Assembly (NCBI GenBank): GCA_038087015.1
Contig: JASBNA010000024.1
Span: 124,001-188,000 of the forward strand
Length of the DNA: 64,000 nucleotides
DNA from: Cerrena zonata
Lineage: Eukaryota; Basidiomycota; Agaricomycetes; Polyporales; Cerrenaceae
Direction of reading: 5' to 3'
Position 1 is the first letter of the stretch. Every line of letters starts with the position of its first letter. The position numbers were made by a program, and so were the translations under genes. The notes under the pieces were generated by a model, which was not told where the DNA came from, did not search any database, and saw only the letters and a list, made by a program, of their open reading frames with translations. Shown piece by piece: positions 32,000 to 42,263 of this stretch.

Positions 32000-33073
32000 A
32001 TGTCAAAACTACCCAAGGCCTCGAGTGACCGGCTCTTGAATCTTCTTTATACGAGCACGGCCAAGGAGGTTTCGAATAAGGTGCCGATAGTGACCAAGCA
32101 CTTGTATGCGAACCAAGACCGACCGGAGTCTGGCGGAGACGCTGGCATCAAGTCCGAGTTTGAAACTTTATTACAGAATCCATATAATCATAAACCAATG
32201 ACCCAAGCCATGGAAGATATGACTCAGATCATCAGCCCTTCGATCAAGTCGAATGTGCTTCGATTCCGGTGTCCGAGTTCTTTACTTGCCCCCAATGATT
32301 TCTACTATATATACCCGATCAATCGAGAACGACAATACTTATTGGATGGTTCACTACATCAAGGATTGTCATTTTCAGTGGTGAAGGGAAGAAACCCTAC
32401 TACATTGATGTTTAATGGCTCGTATTATTTGATTTTCCCAAACTATAATCAGGCTTGCATATATTGGTTGGAGACCAAGCTAAAATATATTAATGGTTTC
32501 AACGTAAACTTTGAATTCGTTGATATTACAGAATCAAGCTTGAAAAATATATCTTCGCCGTTTTTAAAACCTAACTATATTTCGTCAAGCTTTGCTAGTG
32601 ATACTTTGAATCCGAACATCACCCCGATTCACAAATTATTCAAAGAGTCTGCTTACCATTCAAAAGTCTTAGAAGAGATTTTTAAATTACGCAAAAATAA
32701 CTATGATCCAGTAAAATATACAGAACGATCAGTTGATCCAATCTTCCATCAGCTCAACAAATTCGTGCTACCAAAGCTGCGTCAAAAATTGGTGCTAGTT
32801 AAAAATTTACCCTTCAATTTATCCAAATATACCTTATCCAAATTACTATGGAATTACGATCTCGAACCCTTATCCAACCAATCGCTTTGTTTCACCACCA
32901 TAATAAATGATCCCTTGGTCCAAACAAGATTGACCTTAATAAGGTTTGCCGACTCTTTGAATGCCAGAAGGTTTGTTAGAAACTTCCATGGGAGAAAATG
33001 GGACAACATTCAATTTGCCGAAAAGAAGGAAAGAAAAGTTTACGACCCCATTCTATGTGAACTACTCGAATAA
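32000..33073 (+). CDS. PET54: Mitochondrial COX3 translation/COX1 splicing factor Pet54 homologue
   Basis: 357 aa, diverged but recognisable Pet54. In yeast this matrix/inner-membrane protein activates COX3 mRNA translation and aids splicing of a COX1 intron. Shared features: TTLMFNGSYYLIFPNYNQACIYW in the middle (split here only by length), and a C-terminal RRM-like half with LVLVKNLPFNLSKYTLSKLLWNY and ARRFVRNFHGRKW. The N-terminus has Lys/Arg/Ser residues but no strong targeting peptide by eye. A Puf3-type element lies 20 nt past the stop, as expected of a mitochondrial-biogenesis mRNA. Confidence 0.75.
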   Translation: MSKLPKASSDRLLNLLYTSTAKEVSNKVPIVTKHLYANQDRPESGGDAGIKSEFETLLQNPYNHKPMTQAMEDMTQIISPSIKSNVLRFRCPSSLLAPNDFYYIYPINRERQYLLDGSLHQGLSFSVVKGRNPTTLMFNGSYYLIFPNYNQACIYWLETKLKYINGFNVNFEFVDITESSLKNISSPFLKPNYISSSFASDTLNPNITPIHKLFKESAYHSKVLEEIFKLRKNNYDPVKYTERSVDPIFHQLNKFVLPKLRQKLVLVKNLPFNLSKYTLSKLLWNYDLEPLSNQSLCFTTIINDPLVQTRLTLIRFADSLNARRFVRNFHGRKWDNIQFAEKKERKVYDPILCELLE

Positions 33074-33092
33074 TACCTGCAAGTGTTTCTTT

Positions 33093-33100
33093 TGTAAATA
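33093..33100 (+). promoter_or_regulatory. Puf3-type element TGTAAATA in PET54 3' UTR
   Basis: TGTAAATA begins 20 nt after the PET54 stop codon (33071-33073), in transcript sense. This is the canonical Puf3 recognition octamer. PUF3 itself is the divergent neighbour. Binding is inferred from consensus and from the mitochondrial role of PET54. Confidence 0.65.
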
Positions 33101-33258
33101 GTCCTTGTCTATATCTATATTACCTATATAGTACTTAATGCATACACGGTCAAATTATAAGGGGTTCCTTAAGATGAAAAAAAAAATGATGTAAGGAAAA
33201 TGCTGCAAAAAAAAAAAGTTTGGTAAAAAAAAAAAAAAAAAAAAAACGGTTTACTCAT

Positions 33259-34684
33259 TTACTCATTTAAACTATCGAGACTTTTCCAGCTATACCGTAT
33301 GATTTCCCAGTTCCCGTTGCTGTTGGAAGCTTCATGATGGGTATTGTTCGAAGATTGTTTGTCAACAATGACGTATTTTTCCCATATTCTTTTATTTTTC
33401 CAAATAATAATTATACTGTCGTTACCAGCCCAACCAATGGTGCCCACATCATTAAGATGCTCGTTATTGTTCCCATCGTCAATTTTGTTGGTGTGATATT
33501 TACTTGTATTTACTGAGCAAAATGACCAAGTGGACATGAAGTAATTAGGAATGGGGATTGGAATTGAAATTTTGTTCAATAAATGATGACGATTGGTTGG
33601 GGTTTTTTTATCGTTTGAGTGACTATTATTTATAATTGAATCACTATCTTTATTTGAAGAGTCATTAATCGGACTAACATTATATACATGTAAAGTATTT
33701 TTATCAGACAAGACAGCCAATTTAGTATCGTTATGACTAAATTTCATTGAAGTGATCACTGCTCTATCTAACCCTCTTCTAAATTCATAGAGTAAAGCCG
33801 TGTTATAGGTGGAGTGAATTCTGATTATCGTACCGGTTTCCGAAGCAGAAGCGAATCAAAGTACCTGATCTATTTAGAGCAAGGCATCTAATTTTTGATT
33901 TATGAGCTTTTATTATACTAACCAAGTTTTTTTCTTGACCAGCAGGAGAAACGTCAACTAATTGAATTTGGCCAATTGATCTACCTGGGAATGCGAGCGT
34001 TTGATATTTAGTATGATCTTTATGAATTGGTTCTTTCGAATTAAGTGAAGTATTCGACTTGGATAAAAATGCATTTGATAGTGACGTGGATGAAGAAGAA
34101 GTATTCGGAATTGAAGATGACGAAGATGATAAATGACTTGAGTTGACCGATAAATCAGCCAAACCATACTCATTATCAATAGTTTCATAAGTGGCGAATT
34201 TTTTGGGAGGAGCCAGAAATCCATAAACTAAAACTTGATTTTTCAAAACCACTATTATACGAATTCTTGATAAAAAAACATTTAAAACTGGACTCATAAA
34301 TTCTAGATTTAAACTATTTTTCCTTTTCAAATCATCCCATATAATCACTTTATTGTTAGCAAATTTAGGATTTTTCCCACCTCCCACAAGAGCCAAATAA
34401 TTAGTTCGATGAAGCATAGTTACATGACCAATTCCTGATCCCTGTCCATTGGACGAGACCGATGAAGAGCTGGTTGCTGCAGATGATGACGATGATGAAT
34501 GCAGATGATGACGATTAGAGTTACTAAAATTTCTTTTAACTCTCAAATCAATTGGATTAGTATTATAAACCAAAAATCCATTTTCATGACCAACGGCAAA
34601 ACAACCTTGATCCTGGTTAAAATTAACGCTCAAGATTTTAGACCCCTTTTCACCACCATTCAGTAGTGGCGTATGGGTATTCAT
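33259..34684 (-). CDS. HSV2: PROPPIN phosphoinositide-binding protein Hsv2; one frame break
   Basis: WD-repeat beta-propeller of the PROPPIN family (Atg18, Atg21, Hsv2), binding PI3P/PI(3,5)P2 on endosomes and vacuoles and acting in micro-autophagy. Orthology to Hsv2 is clear from ILSVNFNQDQGCFAVGHENGF, MLHRTNYLALVGGGK and NNKVIIWDDLKRK. An extra C (minus sense) at 33853 causes a premature stop at 33803. Skipping it continues as ASASETGTIIRI and EFRRGLDRA, which carries the FRRG lipid-binding motif, and then the 33259-33759 segment; total 474 aa. The break lies just before the lipid site, so, if real, the product could not bind membranes. Ser-rich loops around residues 63-82 and 186-205 are species-specific. 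Confidence 0.9.
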
Positions 34685-35429
34685 TGATGTTCTTTTTGCT
34701 TCTTTGTTACGTACAATCTTCCCGTAAACTTTAGGGAAACAATCTTGTTAATGCGGAGTGAAACTCGTTTAGAGAAATCAATAATCAAATATGTCAGCTA
34801 TATTATCACTCTCAGAAATCAAATAACACCGGGGAATACGTCCTACTAACAAAGACTGGTACAATCGACTATAATGATGATAATCAGACAGAGAAAGATC
34901 GATGGTGATAACACACAAATACGTCTAAAAGGAGGGGTGGTTCAGTGAAGAGGAAAAAATACAAGCAGAAGACAACGAAAGGAACGGAATGGGCAAAAAA
35001 AAAAAAAAAAAGCTGGCAAAAAAAAATTGAGTATAGAGAAGAAGGAACCGTATATTATTTATACTTGAAATAGCTTAAATATTTTGACGAGGAGACAGAA
35101 TGTAATAATACAATGACTGAATTGGTCGATAACCAAACAGGGGCACCGAACAGCGTGGAAAATCGCACCACATAACGACCATTATTGAATAGTATCAACA
35201 AATAGATTTTTCTCTTTCGGTGACGGTACCTGGTTAAAATCCAAAATAGGATCTGTAAGACTAAAACAAAACTAAATCACGCTGCAATCGAAACCAACAT
35301 TCACCGTTTAACATCAACAGGAAACGGGATGTTTGTTTTCAATTCGAACATTTACGGTTATTTAAGGTTATGCATCAATACAGAGAAGAAAAAAAAAATA
35401 TAAATATATAGATATATACGCGAATACTG
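34685..35429. other. Intergenic region, HSV2 promoter
   Basis: 745 bp between the tandem minus-strand genes HSV2 and CDC16. It holds an A run near 34996-35010 and several GATAA-like sites. I see no gene. Confidence 0.5.
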
Positions 35430-37440
35430 CTAATCGCTTTCGATATCCATGATTTCGCCATCGTCGTCATCGCTTGTTTCTTCACCGCGTTTTAGTTCGT
35501 TTGCTAAGGTGGACACTTCGTCGGAGTTTGCAATGAAGGAGGAATTGAGGATTGGTTGTTCTTCCTGCTCCAAGGGTTCCAGTATATTATTGGATTTATG
35601 TTTTCTGTATTGTAGAGTAGGTAAGTTTAATTCTTGGGATTCGATTGATTTCATGAATATTTCGTTCTTGTCTTTATTTGCTTCGAGAGCTCTTTTCAAG
35701 AGATCCGATGCCACGGAATCGTTTGGACTTATTGCAAGAGCATCATGTAAAATATCAATGGCTTTGAAAAAATTACCTAATTTAAGGTAAATTAACCCAG
35801 TTGCTGATAAAATGTTTGAATCATTTTTATGACTTATTTTTAAAACTTGATTAAAGCATTCTAATGCTCGGTATAGTTGATTACCTCTTCTATAAACATG
35901 TCCCAAATTTGCGTGGATTGATATCCAAGTTTTCAGATCGGAATTTAAATATTTGGCTGCTCCTAATGCTTCTTGGAAGAACATTTCTGCCTTCATTAAT
36001 GATTCTTTATGGAAATAAATCACTCCCAATTCATTTAGTAACAAAGGATCGGAATTACATATTTGGTAGGATGCTAATAAATATTCTTCTGCCAAATTTA
36101 AATTATTCATTTGTAAATGTTGCATTCCTAAAAATAAATTTGGCAAATGAGTTCCGGGGAATAATCTAGCTGCAAATGCATAGGCACTGATAGCTTGTTC
36201 GTGTTCTCCTTCTGCTGCAAATGTATGAGCAAATCCAATCCATGCTTGTCCAAAATTTGGATTTAATAATGTTGCTTTACTGAAAAATTTTCTTGCTTCG
36301 ATTACTTTATTAATTGATAAATAATATATTCCAATTGCCAACCATGTCATTGGATTTGTTGGATGATTTTCTGCTAATTGGTGTGCTTTCAAAAACAATT
36401 TATTTTTACCTCCTAATTCATAAAGACAACTTAGGTAATTGGGCATCAAATTAAAATTATATTGATCTTTACTTAATATCTTTTCACATATCGTTAAGCA
36501 TTCATCAAAATTACATTGAATATAAAGAAAATCAGCTCGACTAAGAAGTATATCACTATTCTCTCCCAATCTATATTCTTCCTTTAATATACTCTCTGCT
36601 TCTTCAAATTTCAGAATATTCAAATACTTACTTAATCGAGAGGTATAAAGTAATTTAATTAACTCATCATTATCATCAGCATCTCTATAATTCAAAGTGG
36701 TTATGAATTCCCATTCTTCACTTGGCGTCATAAAATCATTGGAAATTAACTCATTAAATGCCTCAAAACATTTAACATCAACTAAAACTGCTTCTTTATA
36801 TGATTCTTTGGCCTTTTCAAAGTTATTTTGATTAGCATAAATTAAACCTCTTCAAATAACACATTGATGCTTCTAACTTTATTCCACCATCTGCATTTCT
36901 AACTTGGTAATTGTCATCTTTATGAAATGGATTTGTTTCTCCAATTAAATCAAGCGCATCATCCCATAATTCTAATTTAATTAATGAATAAGCAGCTAAA
37001 TATCTACAACTAACGGATTTTTCATATTCAGTTTTACTGGTTAGTAACTGCTTGGCCCTCAAATAGTTCCCGCTATTAAAGTAAACTTGCCCTAACCAAA
37101 ACGCATCATTTGGATCATTCGTTAATGAAAGTACTTTATCCCCAATATATTCTGCATTCTTATAATGATGCTGCATCAACGCATCGTGTCTCCATAGTCT
37201 CAATTTCTCTGCTCTAGTCAATGGTTCGCTTGGATAATTACTCGCATTATGTGTTGACTGGTTATTAGCACTTGTTCTATCTAAATTATAGAATGATGAA
37301 GTATCTGATCCTGGTGTATGAAATAAATTTGGTGCCGGATTAGGAGGGGTTATAAACACATCTTGTCTTCGATTGTTTATAAGCGGTGATATGTATAGCG
37401 TGGAATTATGCTGTGACGGGGTCTTCTGATTCACCACCAT
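35430..37440 (-). CDS. CDC16: Anaphase-promoting complex TPR subunit Cdc16 (APC6); one frame break
   Basis: TPR scaffold of the APC/C ubiquitin ligase, essential in yeast for metaphase exit. The first ATG is at 37440. The N-terminus has [24 protein letters not shown] units run from about residue 80 to 600 (for example [22 protein letters not shown], shown in part), and the tail is acidic. An extra A (minus sense) at 36851-36852 ends the first frame at 36832. Skipping it gives [18 protein letters not shown], a standard Cdc16 segment, and the frame then runs to 35430 (669 aa). An essential gene is unlikely to be truly broken, so I take this as an error. It is divergent from MAK11, its neighbour also in S. 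cerevisiae. Confidence 0.92.
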
Positions 37441-37685
37441 CTTGCTATCATGTGCTTCACTGATTCTTGTAATCGCTTGATCTGTCAAGGCCGCAAATAG
37501 TCTTGTTATGGTTTTCGATTTGAGCAGGAAAAATGTCGTGCCCTCGACTCAAGCTTCGTGCGACATTGAAGGGAAGAAAAAAAACGACATCCTCGATGAA
37601 ACTTCTTCTCATCGCGATGATAAATCTGTAAAGCTTTATATTAATAAGGATTAATCTTATATTTTAGTTATCACAAAGGATAGAT

Positions 37686-38990
37686 ATGGGAAGCACTAAG
37701 GGATCTGATAAGCAGATCACTGGGAAAGTCGGCAAATCGGCTAAAAATGTTCAATTTCGTATAATGGTTGGATCATATGAGCATAATTTATTGTGTTTGT
37801 CATTAATGATGACTGGAACTAGTCAACCAATTTTCCAACCAATATTCCATTTCCAAGCACACTCACTTTCGATTAAGTCTATAGATTTAGCCAAAAGATA
37901 CTTGGTCACCGGATCAAACGATGAGCATATTAGAATTTACGATTTACAGAAAAGAAAAGAATTAGGTACTTTATTAAGTCATCAAGGTACTATTACTACT
38001 TTACGTTTCTCGAATGAAGGAATTAGTTCTAAAGGTAAACATCAAGAAATTTCACCAAAGTTATCTGAAGCTTCTGATAAATCAGGGAAATGGTTATTAT
38101 CTGGATCTGAAGATGGGAAAATTATAATATGGAGAACTAAAGATTGGGAATTATTTGGAACTTTGAAAGGTCACCAAGGTGCGATTAATGATTTAGCTAT
38201 ACATCCTACTGGTAGAGTGGCTATTTCGGTATCAAAAGATCAAACGATTAGATTATGGAACTTGATGACTGCAAAGAAAGCTGCCGTCTTAAAAATCAAG
38301 GGGAAAGATCATTTAGGTCAATCTGGTGAATTTGTAAAGTGGTCAACTGATGGTAATCATTTTGTTGTTGGTTTATTGAATCAATTACTCGTATATACAT
38401 TAACTCCAGGGGCCAAGATCATTAAAAAGGTCAAGTTTAATTCTACTTTAATGTGCATTGATATCTTGAAAATCAACGGTAAGGAATGGTTGATCACTGG
38501 TCACGGGAATGGTACCATTGATTTTGTTGACTTTGAAGCTTTGCTTAATAGTAAAGACGAAACCGGTGAAGATAAAGTTTGGGAAACTAAAGCTCAAGTT
38601 TTTAAGCCTGTTTTCAGTTTAAGAGGTCATACCAACCGTATAAAAGGCATAACTTATCTCAATAATGAGGAGACTAATAATACTCCATATTTGATATCAG
38701 TTTCCTCAGATGGGAAAATAGTTGTTTGGGATGTAAGTGACGATGTTAGAGATCAAGTCGCAGTCTACGATAGTGGTGAAAGATTAAACTGTGTAGTTGC
38801 ATGTCCTGAAACAGTTGAAAAATTCAACACCATGAAGAGACGTTACGACGAGACTGAAGATCTTGCAGCAGCCAGTGAGTCTGAATATGAAACTGACGGG
38901 GAGGAAGTTAAGAGAGTTATGTTGAATGAAGGTAAAAAGAAGAGAAAAGGTAAGAAAAATAAAAAGAAGGTTAGTGTAACTTTAGAATAA
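37686..38990 (+). CDS. MAK11: WD-repeat 60S ribosome-biogenesis factor Mak11
   Basis: 434-aa WD40 propeller, orthologue of yeast Mak11 (PAK1IP1 in animals), a nucleolar factor needed for early 60S assembly (it recruits Rlp24) and essential in yeast. WD repeats are visible at HFQAHSLSIKSIDLAKRY, LLSHQGTITTLRF, LKGHQGAINDLAIHPTGR and LRGHTNRIKGITYL. The C-terminus is acidic and then Lys-rich (KKKRKGKKNKKK), typical of nucleolar proteins. It shares a 245-bp divergent promoter with CDC16; in S. cerevisiae the two are also adjacent (YKL021C/YKL022C). Confidence 0.92.
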   Translation: MGSTKGSDKQITGKVGKSAKNVQFRIMVGSYEHNLLCLSLMMTGTSQPIFQPIFHFQAHSLSIKSIDLAKRYLVTGSNDEHIRIYDLQKRKELGTLLSHQGTITTLRFSNEGISSKGKHQEISPKLSEASDKSGKWLLSGSEDGKIIIWRTKDWELFGTLKGHQGAINDLAIHPTGRVAISVSKDQTIRLWNLMTAKKAAVLKIKGKDHLGQSGEFVKWSTDGNHFVVGLLNQLLVYTLTPGAKIIKKVKFNSTLMCIDILKINGKEWLITGHGNGTIDFVDFEALLNSKDETGEDKVWETKAQVFKPVFSLRGHTNRIKGITYLNNEETNNTPYLISVSSDGKIVVWDVSDDVRDQVAVYDSGERLNCVVACPETVEKFNTMKRRYDETEDLAAASESEYETDGEEVKRVMLNEGKKKRKGKKNKKKVSVTLE

Positions 38991-39254
38991 GCATTTAATA
39001 TAAAAGACTAGCTATTTTGTAAAACGATATTTGTAACATTCACTCTTGGTAGCTTCAAAGCTTTGGGAACAAGCCAAGGTGCTGCCAATTAAGCAACATA
39101 TTTTGCAACAATTTACGCAAAAGAAGATGAAAAATTACGACAAAATGTCACAAAGATTCTACATTAAAGATATGAACGAAACTAGGAGTATGAATTAAGT
39201 AGAGATACAAGAATTAAATATAGACTGGAGTGTGATAAAAGAATCGACTTTTAC

Positions 39255-40457
<1,203 letters not shown>

Positions 40458-40590
40458 TCAAGAGATGAGATGAAAAATTGAAAAATTCAGGGCCGACAAT
40501 CAGAAATTGTGAGTAACACTTCGCTTAATTTGCCTACTCCGTTCTTTTTAATTTTTTTTTTTTTGTTTTGTATAGCGATAACCCTCTCAA

Positions 40591-40597
40591 TGAGTCA
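40591..40597. promoter_or_regulatory. Gcn4-type site upstream of LYS1
   Basis: TGAGTCA in aatgagtcactt, 212 bp upstream of the LYS1 start. Lysine genes are standard Gcn4 targets. The rest of the 320-bp LYS1 promoter contains an A/T-rich tract (40550-40570). Confidence 0.65.
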
Positions 40598-40696
40598 CTT
40601 TGGCAAAAGAGCCTTATTCGAGTCATAGAGATACACCCGTACCTCTCATTAAGTTTGTATGAATTTATATATATTATTTGCAGCCTAATTACAGTC

Positions 40697-40704
40697 TATT
40701 TACA
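40697..40704 (-). promoter_or_regulatory. Puf3-type element TGTAAATA overlapping a stop codon
   Basis: In transcript sense the last codon and stop read TTG TAA, followed by ATA, so the octamer TGTAAATA contains the stop itself. Ribosomes terminating here would sit on the site. This element matches the canonical Puf3 sequence and lies in a gene with a mitochondrial presequence. Binding is inferred. Confidence 0.5.
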
Positions 40705-42166
40705 AATCTCTTACTGTCTTTAATAGGTGATTATGGAAGAATTGGGTAGCCGCATCTTCATTTTCATCGTTGTATGCATCGCCGTATACCTTGAAGACCT
40801 TTTTGATTGTAGCGATTTCCAATTCATCACTGATGATGGCATTATCAATGGCTTTATCAAATAATAAATATGCAAATTCACGGTCTTTATTGGATAAGAA
40901 AGCCAACATGAGTGATTCAGTAAGCAATCCAGTCGGCGATCTTTTGGTGACATCATTTAGCTTCTTACTGACTTGTTGAATGTAGTCATTATAGAGTTTC
41001 AACGATTGATCGATGTTATTGGTACTGTAACCGAGAATGAAAGCTTGTAGGATCGGGATTGGAATGTCTTCCAAGTTCAAGGCTTCAGCGATTTTGAGTA
41101 AATGGTCATCCTTGGTCGATATGAACTGATAAATGAAACTTTGAATCAACTTTGATTGAATGATTTCAATACCAAACTTACCATGAATCTGGTATTTATG
41201 GTATTTTTCCAATACTTTGGTAATATCGTTTGCGTACATTCCGTAAATTTCAATCAACTTGAGACGAATCAATAAAGACTCAGGAGCTGGAGCAATATCC
41301 AATTCAGTAGAGTCAATGAATTCAAGCAACTTGTTACGCAATTGAGTATTTTCCATGGTTGAAAAAGGTGTATATTCATCTGTTTGTGAAAGGTCCTTAA
41401 AGTTTACCTTTTCCATTTCGTTTGACTTATCAAGATCCTCATTGATTTTGAAAGAAGTATCGAGGACTTTGGTGATTATTTCCTTCAGTAAAGCTGTGTT
41501 GAGATCGATAGAATCAAACCCAATCAAGAGTTGTCTGCCTTGTAACCCGGCCAATCCCTTCAGCAAAAACCAATTTTTGAAGTGTTCATTAGTTATAAGC
41601 TTTAAGCCACTAATAACATTCAACTCACTCATTGAATTCAAAATCAATGTGAAAATGTCTTCATTATCAATGCTTGAGCCATTCAAAAGGTTCAAGGATC
41701 TTGACAAATTGGGTAAGCTTAACTTGAACTCATTATCTCGGAGTTCAACTTTCTCACCAGCAAGAAGCTTATTTATCACAACCTCAATGACTGCATTGGT
41801 CACATTTGACTCGTTTGAAAATTTTTCATATAAATCCCAAGATGAAAAGACTCGACCGGGATTATTCCTTATTAAACTTTGCAAAGAGTCACTCGACCAA
41901 TCATGATTGGATTTGGAAACTTTGTGGAAAAGAGAGAAATCATAATTCAATCCATGACTGAGTAATTCGTTCTTAAGACTAGGATTTAAATCGCTCGAAA
42001 CCAATTCGTGAATTGAGTCAAGTTCTGCTTGTTGATTTGATGAAGTTTTGAGAATTTCTTCAAGATTTGGAATTTTGGTGCTAGCATTTGAAATATTCAA
42101 CGCACTTATAGTAGAGGGGATACTCGAGTAATATCTCACTTGCAGTCTTCGTATGAGTCTAAGCAT
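40700..42166 (-). CDS. Unrecognised protein, probably mitochondrial (possibly a PPR-like organelle RNA factor)
   Basis: 488 aa, intact. The N-terminus MLRLIRRLQVRYYSSIPS is Arg-rich with no acidic residues, and RYYSS is a typical yeast mitochondrial presequence with cleavage context. The rest is mostly alpha-helical, with Leu/Ile-rich segments and Asp/Asn/Lys-rich loops, in the style of fast-evolving mitochondrial translation or RNA-stability factors with degenerate helical repeats. I cannot match it to a named gene. A Puf3-type TGTAAATA overlaps the stop codon, which independently points to mitochondrial biogenesis. It is tandem with XKS1, with 97 bp between XKS1's stop and this start. Confidence 0.7.
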   Translation of the reverse strand: MLRLIRRLQVRYYSSIPSTISALNISNASTKIPNLEEILKTSSNQQAELDSIHELVSSDLNPSLKNELLSHGLNYDFSLFHKVSKSNHDWSSDSLQSLIRNNPGRVFSSWDLYEKFSNESNVTNAVIEVVINKLLAGEKVELRDNEFKLSLPNLSRSLNLLNGSSIDNEDIFTLILNSMSELNVISGLKLITNEHFKNWFLLKGLAGLQGRQLLIGFDSIDLNTALLKEIITKVLDTSFKINEDLDKSNEMEKVNFKDLSQTDEYTPFSTMENTQLRNKLLEFIDSTELDIAPAPESLLIRLKLIEIYGMYANDITKVLEKYHKYQIHGKFGIEIIQSKLIQSFIYQFISTKDDHLLKIAEALNLEDIPIPILQAFILGYSTNNIDQSLKLYNDYIQQVSKKLNDVTKRSPTGLLTESLMLAFLSNKDREFAYLLFDKAIDNAIISDELEIATIKKVFKVYGDAYNDENEDAATQFFHNHLLKTVRDL

Positions 42167-42263
42167 TTTAATGAAGTTCTTACCTTCAACATTGATTTTC
42201 GAATTTTTTTTTTTTTTTACAGTCGCATCTTACAAAACTAGTACTTTTATTTATGTCTAATAT

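Noticed and set aside
33160..33246. Long A-tract between PET54 and HSV2 as a retroposon tail
   Set aside because: There is no upstream retrotransposed sequence or target-site duplication; it is shared 3' flanking sequence of convergent genes.
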